Of a stretch of DNA of 64,000 nucleotides, positions 52,787-62,578 are shown one piece after another. This DNA is from Roseivirga sp. BDSF3-8 (GTDB lineage Bacteria > Bacteroidota > Bacteroidia > Cytophagales > Cyclobacteriaceae), in assembly GCF_041449215.1 (NCBI RefSeq), contig NZ_JBGNFV010000001.1, forward strand, positions 558,001-622,000. Reading direction: 5' to 3'. The position numbers and the translations under genes are program-made. The notes under the pieces were generated by a model. The model had not been told where the DNA came from, made no database searches, and worked only from the letters and a program-made list of their open reading frames with translations. Each line of letters starts with the position of its first letter. Within the stretch, counting starts at the first letter, position 1.

Positions 52787-53887
52787 TCAGGGGTTTTCGT
52801 CTGATTCAAGATAGCGATCAATGGTTTCTTTCCATTCGGTCTTAGCCATATTTTCCAGCATTACCAGGTTTATCTTTTCCCTGAGGGGGCTACCCTGGGG
52901 CAGGGCAATGCCGTAATAAAACTTGTTAAAGACCTGGGGCAACACCTGAAGCTCTTCACTCTTTTTTTCTTTAAGAATGTACTTCAGTACCGGTGCATCA
53001 TACACGACGGCGTCTATTTCTCCGCTCTCCAGTGCATCCACTGCTTCCACTACATTATCGTATCGGCGGTAGTTTATCTCACGCTTCTGCAGGTAAGCGG
53101 CGCTACTGGTGCTGGCCACACTGCCTACCTCTACATTATCGAGGTCCTCAGGGCCATCTACCAAGTGATTCATCTGGTTTATGGTCAGCGAGGAAGCTAT
53201 GGCGGCCGTAAAGCTGGAAATTATAATCAGGGCCATGAACATCCATACCAGGGCCACTATCCGGCCACCAGTGGTAACGGGTGCCTTATCTCCGTACCCG
53301 ACCGTGGTCATGGTAACAGCCGACCACCAAAGGCCTTGCGCTATTCCTTTTACCGGCGAACCACCAAATTGTTCACGGTTGGACCGGCGCTCAAAAAGCC
53401 ACACCAGCAGGCCAAACACCAGTAGGACAAGGAGTAAGGCGCCTACTGCCTTAAAAAAGTCAAGGTTAAAAAAAGCCATAAAAGATTCTATCAGGCTCTT
53501 TTCACGCGAGCGGGTGGCTATCCCAAGGCCGGTTTGGTAGTAAGGAAAACTGAAATCAATTACACGCTCCCGGTCTTCGGTAATGGTGATAGCCGCTACG
53601 GCGGCGTCTAACTCTCCTGATTCGACCTTTTCGATAAGGGTAGGGAGATCGTACTCTTTGAATGTATAGGTGACCCCCATATGCCGCGCGATATTACGCC
53701 AGAGGTCGATGCTCATGCCTTGCCAGTCGCCCTCCTTGCGCATGACAAAGGGGGCTACCTCCTTGGTGCCAATAACTAACTCTCTGTTTAGCAAGGTACT
53801 ATCCTGCTCTTCCTGGGCAAAAGACAGTGCAGGCACCAGGGCAATAAACATAAATAGGGCTAAGGGTAAAACGTAACGTAGCTGCAT
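52787..53887 (-). CDS. ligand-gated potassium channel of the GluR0 type
   Basis: 366 residues with a signal peptide (to about SFAQ). A periplasmic solute-binding domain type 3 is split in two: S1 (ELVIGTKEVAPF to IATRS) and S2 (DNVEVGSVASTSSAAYLQ to the end). Between them lies a pore unit, TM1 (GALLLVLLVFGLLVWLF), selectivity filter TTVGYGD (194-200) and TM2 (IVALVWMFMALIIISSF). This is the prokaryotic glutamate receptor plan, a K+-selective ancestor-like form of ionotropic glutamate receptors. The ligand is unknown. Followed closely by the holin-like gene. Confidence 0.92.
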   Translation of the reverse strand: MQLRYVLPLALFMFIALVPALSFAQEEQDSTLLNRELVIGTKEVAPFVMRKEGDWQGMSIDLWRNIARHMGVTYTFKEYDLPTLIEKVESGELDAAVAAITITEDRERVIDFSFPYYQTGLGIATRSREKSLIESFMAFFNLDFFKAVGALLLVLLVFGLLVWLFERRSNREQFGGSPVKGIAQGLWWSAVTMTTVGYGDKAPVTTGGRIVALVWMFMALIIISSFTAAIASSLTINQMNHLVDGPEDLDNVEVGSVASTSSAAYLQKREINYRRYDNVVEAVDALESGEIDAVVYDAPVLKYILKEKKSEELQVLPQVFNKFYYGIALPQGSPLREKINLVMLENMAKTEWKETIDRYLESDENP

Positions 53888-53964
53888 AAAATGAAATTAT
53901 GCCGGATAAAGTGGGTAATTTTTGTGAGATTTGAAAGCCAGTACGCTTTGAGCAATCACACGAT

Positions 53965-54471
53965 ATGAAAATAGGCCTGTTATCTGACACCCATAGTTAC
54001 CTGGACGATAAGATATTCGAATACTTTGACGCATGCGATGAAATATGGCACGGGGGTGACATAGGCAATGTGGAGGTGGCTGACAGGCTGGAAGCTTTTA
54101 AACCCCTGAGGGCCGTATGGGGAAACGTGGACGGCCACGACCTCCGGGCCAGATACCCGGAACATATGCGCTGGGAATGTGAAGGGAAGAAGATATACAT
54201 GACGCACATCGGAGGCAAACCACCAACGTACAACCCTGACGTTCGCCACCGTATGAACGGTAATATGCCGGATATCTTTATTTGTGGGCACTCCCATATA
54301 CTGCGCGTGATGAAAGACCCCAAACGGCCGGGCCTGCTCTACCTGAATCCCGGCGCCGCCGGTAAACATGGCTTTCATAAGGTAAAGACCATGCTCCGCT
54401 TTGACATTGAAGGCGGTAAGATCTTTAACATGGAGGTGATAGAGCTGGGCAAGAGGGGGACGCTGGTTTGA
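53965..54471 (+). CDS. YfcE/MJ0936-type metallophosphoesterase
   Basis: 168 residues. Metal-binding motifs: SDTHSY, GGDIGN, GNVDGHD, MTHIGG and ICGHSHI, in the calcineurin-like order. Family members are phosphodiesterases with broad substrate use. Single gene, divergent from the channel gene. Confidence 0.93.
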   Translation: MKIGLLSDTHSYLDDKIFEYFDACDEIWHGGDIGNVEVADRLEAFKPLRAVWGNVDGHDLRARYPEHMRWECEGKKIYMTHIGGKPPTYNPDVRHRMNGNMPDIFICGHSHILRVMKDPKRPGLLYLNPGAAGKHGFHKVKTMLRFDIEGGKIFNMEVIELGKRGTLV

Positions 54472-54624
54472 TCTGGCTCCTTGTCTTATTTACCTGAAAA
54501 AGGGTACTCCCACTCAGTCCGCACCCTTTACCATTCGGAGTGAAATACTGCCCGGTGGGGCACCTTAATTATTTATAGAGGAGGCTGTGCTGCACTTTTG
54601 ATGCATACTCAGACGCACAGACCA

Positions 54625-56757
54625 ATGAAATCACTCTACCTATCCCTGCTTCTCTTACTTTTTGCGGCATCGACGACGCTGGCACAAAGCCTGGTGGCAG
54701 GCACTATTACCGATACTAAAGGCGAATCGCTGCCCGGCGCCAGTGTATACCTCCAGGGCACCTATGATGGCGCTTCTACCGATAGCCTCGGCACCTTTGG
54801 CTTTCAAACCTCCGAAGAGGGCGAGCTGACACTTATTATCAGCAGCATAGGCTACCATGGAGAAGGCCAGTCACTTACTTTGCCCGGCAACCACGAAAAT
54901 CTGCGCATCAGCCTGAAGGAGGACATCTCCCAAATGGAGGAGGTAGTGATCACGGCAGGCGCCTACCAGGCTACTGATGAGAGCCGTGCGGTGGCCCTGA
55001 AGCCCATGGACATAGTAACTACGGCCGGGGCCCTCGGGGACATCAGCGGTGCGATACGGAAGCTTCCCGGTACCCAGCCGGCGGCCGATGATGGCAGGCT
55101 ACTGGTAAGGGGTGGCACGAGCAGCGAGAGCCGCATCTACATAGATGGCATGTCTGTGCAATCACCCTTTGCTACAAAGCTGCCCGCCCTGCCTACCCGC
55201 GGACGCTTTAATCCCTTCCTTTTCAAAGGTATCACCTTCAGCAGCGGAGGCTACTCAGCTGAGTACGGCCAGGCACTGAGCTCTGTGCTGATACTAAATA
55301 CGAAAGACCGCCGGGCAGTGCCTACTACCGAAATAAGCCTGATGACGGTAGGTGCGGGCGCTGCGCACGAGCAGCCCTGGAAAAGGGGCAGCCTGGCCCT
55401 GCGTGCGGACTATACTAACCTGCAGCCTTACCAGGGAATGATGAACTCGGAACGAGACTGGCAGAAAGCGCCCCGTGGCTGGAACGGCCAGCTATCACTA
55501 CAGCAGGAAACGGGAGCGCATGGCCTGTGGAAGACCTTTGCCCAATACAGCAGCAATAAGCTGGCATTTAGGCAGAAAGAGCCTTTCCCCGGTGTGCCTG
55601 ATGCCCTGAACCTGAAAAATGACTATTTCTATGGACAGACAGGCTGGAGTGGTCGCCTGTCTGACACCTGGAAACTACGGGGCGGGGTGAGCGGCTCCTA
55701 TAACCTCGATGACTTCATCACAGACCTTGGCAACAGAAGAACTGAGCGAAATGGCCTGCATGCTAAGCTGGTGGCAGAGCACCATCTGCCCCGCCTGTCG
55801 CTAACAAGCGGCACGGAATGGCTGGCCGACCGCACCGTGGAATCGCTGAGCCATGACAGTCTTAGTACCTCATCTGAAGTACAGAGCCATACTACGGCTG
55901 TTTTTACAGAGGCTCAGTACCGGCTAAGTGGCTCTGTATCTGCCCGCGCAGGCCTGCGTTACCAGCACATGCAGCCGTCAGGCTCACACGGGCTGAGCCC
56001 CCGCCTGGGCCTGGCCTGGCAGGCGGGCGAGCATAGTCAGCTATCCGCTGCATATGGCACCTTCTACCAGCAGGCCGAGGCTGAATACCTCTTAGCAGAA
56101 AACAGCCTGGCTCCTTATGAGGCTGCGCACTACATACTTAATTATCAGTGGAACAAGAGCGACCGCCTGCTACGTGTAGAAACTTACTATAAAAGCTATG
56201 ACCGCCTTACCAGAACGCTCTCCGGAATGCCTGAAAACACCGGAGAAGGATTCGCTAAAGGGGCTGAACTGTTCTGGCGTGACCGCGAGACTGTGAAAAA
56301 CCTGGACTACTGGGTGAGCTACAGCTATACGGACACGGAAAGGACTTACAGTAACTTTCCGGTAGCTGCCACCCCCACATTTGTGAGCAAACATGTGGTA
56401 TCAGTGGTGGGCAAGTATTTTGTACGGCCGATAAGAACCCAGTTCGGCACCAGCATACAGTATGCCTCCGGCCGACCTTACGATAACCCGGCCACTGAAG
56501 CCTTTATGGACGGCCGCACCAAACCAATCTTTACCATAGACCTGAACGCGGCTCACTTAATAAGTGACCAGGTGGTACTCTTTGCCAGCGTCACCAACCT
56601 GCTGGGCTATGACCAGGTATTCGGCTACCGCTATGCAGACACGCCGGGGGGTATGCTCAGGCAGGCCATCAGGCCGGATGCACCCCGGTTTGTATTTGCG
56701 GGGCTATTCATCACGCTGGAGAAAAAATCAACTGAAGAACTACTTAACCAATTTTAA
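54625..56757 (+). CDS. TonB-dependent outer-membrane receptor
   Basis: 710 residues from MKSLYLSLLLLLFAASTTLAQ. A carboxypeptidase-regulatory-like domain follows (VAGTITDTKGESLPGASVYL). The plug domain contains IRKLPGTQPAADDGRLLVRG. The rest is a 22-strand barrel, rather short. Ligand unknown. It sits directly upstream of a small TPR-like exported protein, a LytS-like kinase and a LytTR regulator, which may be co-regulated. Confidence 0.92.
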   Translation: MKSLYLSLLLLLFAASTTLAQSLVAGTITDTKGESLPGASVYLQGTYDGASTDSLGTFGFQTSEEGELTLIISSIGYHGEGQSLTLPGNHENLRISLKEDISQMEEVVITAGAYQATDESRAVALKPMDIVTTAGALGDISGAIRKLPGTQPAADDGRLLVRGGTSSESRIYIDGMSVQSPFATKLPALPTRGRFNPFLFKGITFSSGGYSAEYGQALSSVLILNTKDRRAVPTTEISLMTVGAGAAHEQPWKRGSLALRADYTNLQPYQGMMNSERDWQKAPRGWNGQLSLQQETGAHGLWKTFAQYSSNKLAFRQKEPFPGVPDALNLKNDYFYGQTGWSGRLSDTWKLRGGVSGSYNLDDFITDLGNRRTERNGLHAKLVAEHHLPRLSLTSGTEWLADRTVESLSHDSLSTSSEVQSHTTAVFTEAQYRLSGSVSARAGLRYQHMQPSGSHGLSPRLGLAWQAGEHSQLSAAYGTFYQQAEAEYLLAENSLAPYEAAHYILNYQWNKSDRLLRVETYYKSYDRLTRTLSGMPENTGEGFAKGAELFWRDRETVKNLDYWVSYSYTDTERTYSNFPVAATPTFVSKHVVSVVGKYFVRPIRTQFGTSIQYASGRPYDNPATEAFMDGRTKPIFTIDLNAAHLISDQVVLFASVTNLLGYDQVFGYRYADTPGGMLRQAIRPDAPRFVFAGLFITLEKKSTEELLNQF

Positions 56758-56768
56758 ATATCACGATC

Positions 56769-57425
56769 ATGAAAACCATTCTTACGACTTTACTCGCTAT
56801 ACTAATCACGGGGATGACATACGCAGGCAATTATGAGGTGGCTATGCAAAAAGCCCTTACCCAGCTGAATGAGGCTGACTCACCGGAAGCCTTTACCTCA
56901 ACCGCACAGGCCTTTGACCGGATAGGCAAGGTTGAGGAGGGTGAATGGCTACCCCAGTATTATGCGGCGTTTTGCTATATTCGGGCAGCATTTGCTGAAG
57001 GTGACGTAGCCATCAGGGAAAAACACCTCAACCAGGCTATGGTACATGTGGAAGCCGGACTGGAAAATGAGGACAACAGTGAACTGCAGACCCTGCTCGG
57101 GTATGCCAAAATGGGTCAGATTACGGTAGACCCCATGACCCGCGGTCCCCAGCTCACGCCTGAAGTGATGCAGGCACTTGGCAAAGCGATACAAATGAAC
57201 CCTGAAAACCCCCGGGCCTATATGGTGATGGGTCAGATGAAACTGGGAACAGCCAGGTTTTTTGGTAAGGGAGAGGAGGAAGCCTGCGGATACATCACCC
57301 GGGCGCTGGAATTATTCGGGACAGAAGAGGTACCTGAAGGATCTATGCAACCTGCCTGGGGGCAACACTATACGACGCAACTGGCTGGAACGTGTACGGA
57401 AATTCTTGCAGAAAAAGGACAGTAA
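56769..57425 (+). CDS. exported tetratrico-like repeat protein
   Basis: 218 residues, signal peptide to about TYAG, then helical repeats of TPR type (EKHLNQAMVHVEAGLEN; LGKAIQMNPENPRAYMVMG). It lies between the TonB receptor (11 bp) and the kinase gene. A role as partner of the receptor is inferred from position only. Confidence 0.78.
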   Translation: MKTILTTLLAILITGMTYAGNYEVAMQKALTQLNEADSPEAFTSTAQAFDRIGKVEEGEWLPQYYAAFCYIRAAFAEGDVAIREKHLNQAMVHVEAGLENEDNSELQTLLGYAKMGQITVDPMTRGPQLTPEVMQALGKAIQMNPENPRAYMVMGQMKLGTARFFGKGEEEACGYITRALELFGTEEVPEGSMQPAWGQHYTTQLAGTCTEILAEKGQ

Positions 57426-57443
57426 TTGAAAAAGCAGCACCAT

Positions 57444-58475
57444 ATGCATTGGAAAAAAGCCACCAGAACTGTACTCATTATTTTGGTAGTCAACCTGGTG
57501 GTCTTTTTGTTCATATGCCCGCCCTGCATGACCACAGCAGAAGGCCTGGCAAAAATATGGGATGATGTCCTGTACAGTCTGCTGCTGTCCATAGGCCTTT
57601 GGCTGGGCAACGGCTACATTAGTGATTACCTGGACAAACGTATTTCCTGGATAGAAACGCCCCTCAAAAGGCTCCTTATCGGGCTTGTAGCCATGTTTGG
57701 CTATTCCACATTCATTACCCTGGTCATCTCCTTTGTCTTCCTGAGCCTGCGCCATCCGGAGTTTACGGCGACGGCAGGGTGGGAGTTTTTTGTAAAAGTG
57801 CTCAATGTGCCCCTGATCATCACCCTGGGCATCACCGCTTTTCTCACCAGCAGGGGCTTTTTACTTAGCTGGAAGCAGTCGGCCATAGACGCAGAACAAG
57901 CGCGGGCCGAGGCCATCAAGTTCCGGTATGATGCGCTGAAGAGTCAATTGAATCCTCATTTTCTATTCAATAGCATGAATGCGCTGACTAACCTGATCTA
58001 CGAAGACCAGGAAGCCAGTGTACGCTTTGTGCGTCAGCTCTCACAGGTATACCGGTATGTGCTGGATACCCGCGATCAGGAAGTGGTGTCGCTTCAGGAG
58101 GAGCTTGGTTTTTTGGATGCCTATATCTTTTTACAAAAAATCCGGGTGGAGAAGGCGTTGGAGATCAAGCTTGAACCGGCGCTATGGCAAGTAAATGGTG
58201 TGGTACCTCCAATGAGCCTGCAGCTTCTGGTAGAAAATGCGATAAAGCATAACATTGCCTCTCAGCAGCAGCCTCTGCATATTTGTGTGAAGCTGGAAAA
58301 CGAGTACATAGCCGTCACAAACCAGTTCAGGCCTAAGACCCCGGAGGATAACAGCAGCGGGCTGGGCCTGGAGACGTTGCGTAAGCGCTATGAAAACCTC
58401 ACAAAAAAACCGGTGATAATAGACCAAACCAAAGAACACTACACTGTAAAAGTCCCTGTACTGACCCTGGAATGA
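57444..58475 (+). CDS. LytS/YehU-type sensor histidine kinase
   Basis: 343 residues from the ATG of MHWKKATRTV (a TTG six codons earlier is the alternative). Four membrane helices occupy the first 150 residues. The His_kinase region shows QLNPHFLFNSMNAL with the phospho-acceptor His, and an N-box LVENAIKHN with a weak GLGLET loop. It overlaps the LytTR gene by four bases (ATGA), which makes the pair a two-component system. Confidence 0.9.
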   Translation: MHWKKATRTVLIILVVNLVVFLFICPPCMTTAEGLAKIWDDVLYSLLLSIGLWLGNGYISDYLDKRISWIETPLKRLLIGLVAMFGYSTFITLVISFVFLSLRHPEFTATAGWEFFVKVLNVPLIITLGITAFLTSRGFLLSWKQSAIDAEQARAEAIKFRYDALKSQLNPHFLFNSMNALTNLIYEDQEASVRFVRQLSQVYRYVLDTRDQEVVSLQEELGFLDAYIFLQKIRVEKALEIKLEPALWQVNGVVPPMSLQLLVENAIKHNIASQQQPLHICVKLENEYIAVTNQFRPKTPEDNSSGLGLETLRKRYENLTKKPVIIDQTKEHYTVKVPVLTLE

Positions 58476-59236
58476 TCAATGTACTGATAATAGAAGACGA
58501 ACAACCGGCTGTAAGGCACCTGCAGAAGTTACTGGAAAGGCATGCCCCTGATGCGGAGGTGTGTGGGGCCCTGGATACGGTAGAGGGGGCAATAAAATGG
58601 TTCAAGGAAAATGATAGCCCTGACCTGATCCTGTCTGACATCCGGCTGGCAGATGGCCTCAGTTTCGATATATTTAAAGAAGTACAGGTAAAGGCACCCA
58701 TCATATTCACTACCGCCTATGATCGCTTTGCCATACAGGCTTTTAAGCTTAATAGTGTAGATTATCTGCTGAAGCCCATAGACGGACAGGAGCTGGAAGC
58801 TGCTCTGGATAAGTACCGCGGAATGAAGCCGGCAAAAAGCCCTGCCATACCGGACCTGGAGCAACTGGCCAGTAGCCTGCAGCAACTCACCAGGGGCTAT
58901 AAAGGCCGATTTGTGGTGCGGATAGGCGAACGACTAAAGGCGATAGAGACGACCGATATCCTGTACTTTTACAGTAAGGACAAGATCACCTTTATGAAAA
59001 CTGCGGACGGTAAGAGGCACGTAACTGACTACACACTGGAGCAACTGGAACAGCAACTGGACCCGGCGGAGTTTTTTCGAATAAGCCGGCAATACATAAT
59101 CCGGTTTGAAGCCATAGAGGACATGGTGTACTACAGCTCTACCAAGCTGAAGCTAACACTGAACCACCAGGAAGAGAAAGACGTTTTTGTAAGCCGGCAG
59201 CGCCTGCACGACTTTAAAGAGTGGCTAGACAAATAG
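58472..59236 (+). CDS. LytTR-family response regulator
   Basis: 254 residues. Receiver domain: IIEDEQPA, phospho-acceptor in LILSDIRL, and LLKPID. LytTR DNA-binding domain in the last 100 residues (RIGERLKAIETTDILYFYSK; FFRISRQYIIR). Works with the kinase gene that it overlaps. Confidence 0.94.
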   Translation: MINVLIIEDEQPAVRHLQKLLERHAPDAEVCGALDTVEGAIKWFKENDSPDLILSDIRLADGLSFDIFKEVQVKAPIIFTTAYDRFAIQAFKLNSVDYLLKPIDGQELEAALDKYRGMKPAKSPAIPDLEQLASSLQQLTRGYKGRFVVRIGERLKAIETTDILYFYSKDKITFMKTADGKRHVTDYTLEQLEQQLDPAEFFRISRQYIIRFEAIEDMVYYSSTKLKLTLNHQEEKDVFVSRQRLHDFKEWLDK

Positions 59237-59264
59237 AAAAAGCCAGGACAAAAATGCCCTGGCT
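59236..59264 (-). terminator. terminator of the small basic protein gene
   Basis: AGCCAGG / CCTGGCT stem; on the minus strand the second arm is followed by TTTTTC. Confidence 0.75.
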
Positions 59265-59294
59265 GATAATATCTATAATAGAAGAAGGATTAGA

Positions 59295-59513
59295 TTACTC
59301 CTCAGACTTGCTTTCTTTCTCAGCTTTGGGAGCTTCTTCTTTCTTCTCAGACTTAGTCTTTTTTCCAGACTTGGCAGCAAATTCTTTTTTGATCTCCTCG
59401 ATGTCGACCTGCTTCACGACAGGCTTAGTATTGAGACGCTTCATCTCGTCCTGTCTTCTCTTTGCTACTACTCTATTTTTTCTCGCTTTACGCTTAAGTG
59501 ATGTTCCAGCCAT
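59295..59513 (-). CDS. small basic protein conserved in Cytophagia-like Bacteroidota
   Basis: 72 residues from MAGTSLKRKARKNRVVAK; very basic N-terminal half and a Lys/Glu-rich tail (SGKKTKSEKKEEAPKAEKES). A longer start would add a hydrophobic stretch that is unlikely. I know this N-terminal pattern from Cytophagales genomes but no function. Nucleic-acid or ribosome association is suggested by charge only. Confidence 0.7.
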   Translation of the reverse strand: MAGTSLKRKARKNRVVAKRRQDEMKRLNTKPVVKQVDIEEIKKEFAAKSGKKTKSEKKEEAPKAEKESKSEE

Positions 59514-59660
59514 GATTGTATCCTTTTTCGAAACGAATCGCAAAGTTAATATTAATACTAACATATCACAAGCCCTTATCTACACAATCCATGGCAAATC
59601 GTGGTTTTTTCACGGCAAATACCTAGCTTTTTGTTAGTTTTGCGGAAAATTTTTTAGCCC

Positions 59661-61034
59661 ATGAGCAATCAGAAGCCCTCTTTACCTAAAGGAACACGAG
59701 ATTTCGGGCCTGCCCAGATGGTCCGGAGAAACTATATTTTCGATACCATACGCAGCGTCTTTAAAAAATTTGGCTATCAGCCACTGGAGACACCCAGTAT
59801 GGAAAACCTTAGTGTACTTACCGGAAAATACGGGGACGAAGGCGATCAATTGCTCTTCAAGATCCTGAACACCGGCGAATTCCTGAAGAAGACCCGTGCG
59901 ACTGACTATGAAGCCGGTGAAAGCGCGATGCTCTCCAAAATAGCCGAAAAAGGGCTACGCTATGACCTTACGGTGCCATTTGCCCGCTATGTGGTCATGA
60001 ATCGTAGTGATATAACCTTTCCCTTCCGCCGCTACCAGATACAGCCGGTATGGCGGGCAGACCGCCCCCAGCGGGGTCGCTACCGTGAGTTTTACCAGTG
60101 TGATGCCGACGTAGTGGGTACTGATTCGCTCATATGCGAGGCGGAGATCATGCAGATGATCAGCGAAGCCTTTGGCAAACTGGGCCTGAAAGACTATACG
60201 GTAAGCCTCAATAGCCGTAAGGTGCTCACCGGCATTACCGAAGCCATTGGAGCAGCCGGAAAAGAAGCTGAATTTTGCGTGGCAATAGACAAGCTGGACA
60301 AGATAGGCGAGGAAAAGGTAATGGACGAACTGCGGGGCCGGGGCTTTAGCGAGGAAGCTATAGAGAAGGCACGCCCCGTACTGAACATGGACAAGGGAAA
60401 TGACGGTCGGCTGGCTGCCCTGGAAAAAATGTTTGCTGCCAGTGAGGCGGGCCGAAAGGGACTGGAGGAAATACGCACTATATTCTCTCTGATGCAGGCG
60501 ATGAACGTAAGCACAGAGCGCATCTCATTTGATCCTACCCTGGCAAGGGGACTCTCTTACTACACTGGTGCCATATGGGAAGTAAAGGTGAATAATGTGA
60601 AGATGGGCAGTGTCTCGGGTGGTGGCCGCTACGACAACCTTACCGGCGTATTCGGCATGCCTGACATGTCCGGCGTAGGCTTCAGCTTTGGCGTAGACCG
60701 CATCTACGACGTACTGGAGGAGCTGGACCTGTTCCCCTTGGATGTACTTGAGTCTACCCGCGTCCTGTTCATTAACTTTGACGACAAAAGCACCATGGCT
60801 GTGCTTCCTCTGCTTACGGACCTTCGGAACGAGGGCATCAACTGCGAAGTGTATCCGGACGCCGTCAAACTGAAAAAGCAAATGAACTATGCCGATAAAA
60901 AAGGAATCCCCTATGTGGTGCTGGCCGGCTCTGAAGAAATAGCCTCCGGCAAATATACCCTGAAGAATATGACTACGGGGGAGCAGGTGCAACTGACTCC
61001 CACTGAGATTATCAGCCGCATGAAGGCTAACTGA
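59661..61034 (+). CDS. hisS: histidyl-tRNA synthetase
   Basis: 457 residues. Class II motifs: LPKGTRDFGP, motif 2 in FRRYQIQPVWRADRPQRGRYREFYQCDAD, the His-specific loop LARGLSYYTG, and motif 3 GVGFSFGVDRIY. C-terminal anticodon-binding domain. It ligates histidine to tRNA-His. Its neighbour downstream is histidine ammonia-lyase, an incidental link through histidine. Confidence 0.97.
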   Translation: MSNQKPSLPKGTRDFGPAQMVRRNYIFDTIRSVFKKFGYQPLETPSMENLSVLTGKYGDEGDQLLFKILNTGEFLKKTRATDYEAGESAMLSKIAEKGLRYDLTVPFARYVVMNRSDITFPFRRYQIQPVWRADRPQRGRYREFYQCDADVVGTDSLICEAEIMQMISEAFGKLGLKDYTVSLNSRKVLTGITEAIGAAGKEAEFCVAIDKLDKIGEEKVMDELRGRGFSEEAIEKARPVLNMDKGNDGRLAALEKMFAASEAGRKGLEEIRTIFSLMQAMNVSTERISFDPTLARGLSYYTGAIWEVKVNNVKMGSVSGGGRYDNLTGVFGMPDMSGVGFSFGVDRIYDVLEELDLFPLDVLESTRVLFINFDDKSTMAVLPLLTDLRNEGINCEVYPDAVKLKKQMNYADKKGIPYVVLAGSEEIASGKYTLKNMTTGEQVQLTPTEIISRMKAN

Positions 61035-61058
61035 TACGCACAAACCTAAAAGACTACC

Positions 61059-62561
61059 ATGATGAGTACGCACATCATAGACCCTACTAAAGAGCTTACC
61101 TTTGAGCACCTGAACATACTTGTGCGACCTGGCACGACCATAGAGCTGAGTGATGAGGCTATAAAGAAGATAGAAAAATGCCGGGCCTACCTGGACAAAA
61201 CGGTAAAAGACTCCGTAATGCCGGTATACGGTGTAAACACGGGATTTGGCTCACTTTACAAAAAAAACATCCCCGCGGAAAGTCTGACCGAACTGCAGGT
61301 GAACCTGGTACGGTCTCATGCATGTGGCGCAGGCCGGGAGATTCCTTCGGAAATTGTTCGCCTCATGCTGGCGCTGAAGGTACAGAGCCTCTCATATGGC
61401 CACAGCGGTGTACAGCTTGTCACTGTACAGCGCCTGATTGATATGTTTAATGCCGGCATTTGCCCTGTAGTGTATGAATTTGGTTCACTCGGCGCCAGTG
61501 GCGACCTGGCCCCACTGGCACATCTGAGCCTGCCCCTGATCGGCGAGGGTGAAGTAATCCTGGACGGTGAACGAATAAGCGGGGCAGAGATGAATCGCCG
61601 TATGGGCTGGGAGCCGGTGGCCTTCAAATCAAAAGAAGGATTGGCCCTGCTAAACGGCACACAGTTTATGAGCGCCTTTGGCGTGTACTGCCTGATGCAG
61701 GCCCGTCGTCTTTCCATCTATGCAGACCGTATTGGCGCCCTTTCACTTGATGCCTTCGATGGTCGCCTCGATCCTTTCGAAGACCTTATTCACATTATCA
61801 GACCCCAGGCCGGGCAGCGCCGTACCGCCGAAGCCTTCAGAAAGCTGCTCAAAGACAGTGAAATGATGGCCCGTGAGAAAAAGCACGTGCAGGACCCCTA
61901 CTCCTTCCGCTGCATTCCCCAGGTGCACGGCGCCTCAAAAGATGCGATCCGGTACGTTGAAAGTGTGTTTCTGGCTGAAATAAACGGGGTGACGGACAAT
62001 CCGAATATTTTCCCTGACGAAGACAGGATCATATCGGGAGGAAACTTCCACGGCCAGCCCCTGGCCATGGCCCTGGACTTTCTGGCTATTGGCCTGGCTG
62101 AACTGGGCAGTATCAGTGAACGGCGTACCTTTCAGCTAGTGAGCGGCAACCGCGAGCTGCCCGATTTCCTGGTGGCTAACCCTGGTCTGAATAGCGGACT
62201 GATGATACCGCAGTATACGGCCGCCAGCATCGTGAGCCGAAATAAGCAACTGTGCACACCTGCATCTGTGGATAGTATTGTTTCGTCTAACGGCCAGGAG
62301 GACCACGTAAGTATGGGAGCAAATGCTGCTACCAAGACTTATGAGGTGGTTAATAATTTATACAGCATACTGGCTATAGAATGCATGTGTGCCTCACAAG
62401 CATTATCTTTCCGCGAAGAAAAGACCTCCCCTTTCCTGCAGGAATTTGCAGACAATTTCAGAGAAAAGGTGTCGTTTATTGATAATGATCGTATTTTTCG
62501 GGAAGACATCCGCCATGCGGAAGAGTTTCTGAAAGAGTATACCCTTAATTCGCCAATTTGA
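61059..62561 (+). CDS. hutH: histidine ammonia-lyase
   Basis: 500 residues. The Ala-Ser-Gly that forms the MIO cofactor is in LGASGDLAPLAHLSLPL. VYGVNTGFG near residue 53 and the later QEDHVSMGA complete the family signature. It removes ammonia from histidine to give urocanate. The other hut genes are not in the window. Start could be the second Met (61062). Confidence 0.95.
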   Translation: MMSTHIIDPTKELTFEHLNILVRPGTTIELSDEAIKKIEKCRAYLDKTVKDSVMPVYGVNTGFGSLYKKNIPAESLTELQVNLVRSHACGAGREIPSEIVRLMLALKVQSLSYGHSGVQLVTVQRLIDMFNAGICPVVYEFGSLGASGDLAPLAHLSLPLIGEGEVILDGERISGAEMNRRMGWEPVAFKSKEGLALLNGTQFMSAFGVYCLMQARRLSIYADRIGALSLDAFDGRLDPFEDLIHIIRPQAGQRRTAEAFRKLLKDSEMMAREKKHVQDPYSFRCIPQVHGASKDAIRYVESVFLAEINGVTDNPNIFPDEDRIISGGNFHGQPLAMALDFLAIGLAELGSISERRTFQLVSGNRELPDFLVANPGLNSGLMIPQYTAASIVSRNKQLCTPASVDSIVSSNGQEDHVSMGANAATKTYEVVNNLYSILAIECMCASQALSFREEKTSPFLQEFADNFREKVSFIDNDRIFREDIRHAEEFLKEYTLNSPI

Positions 62562-62578
62562 GAAGATACACATTCGCC

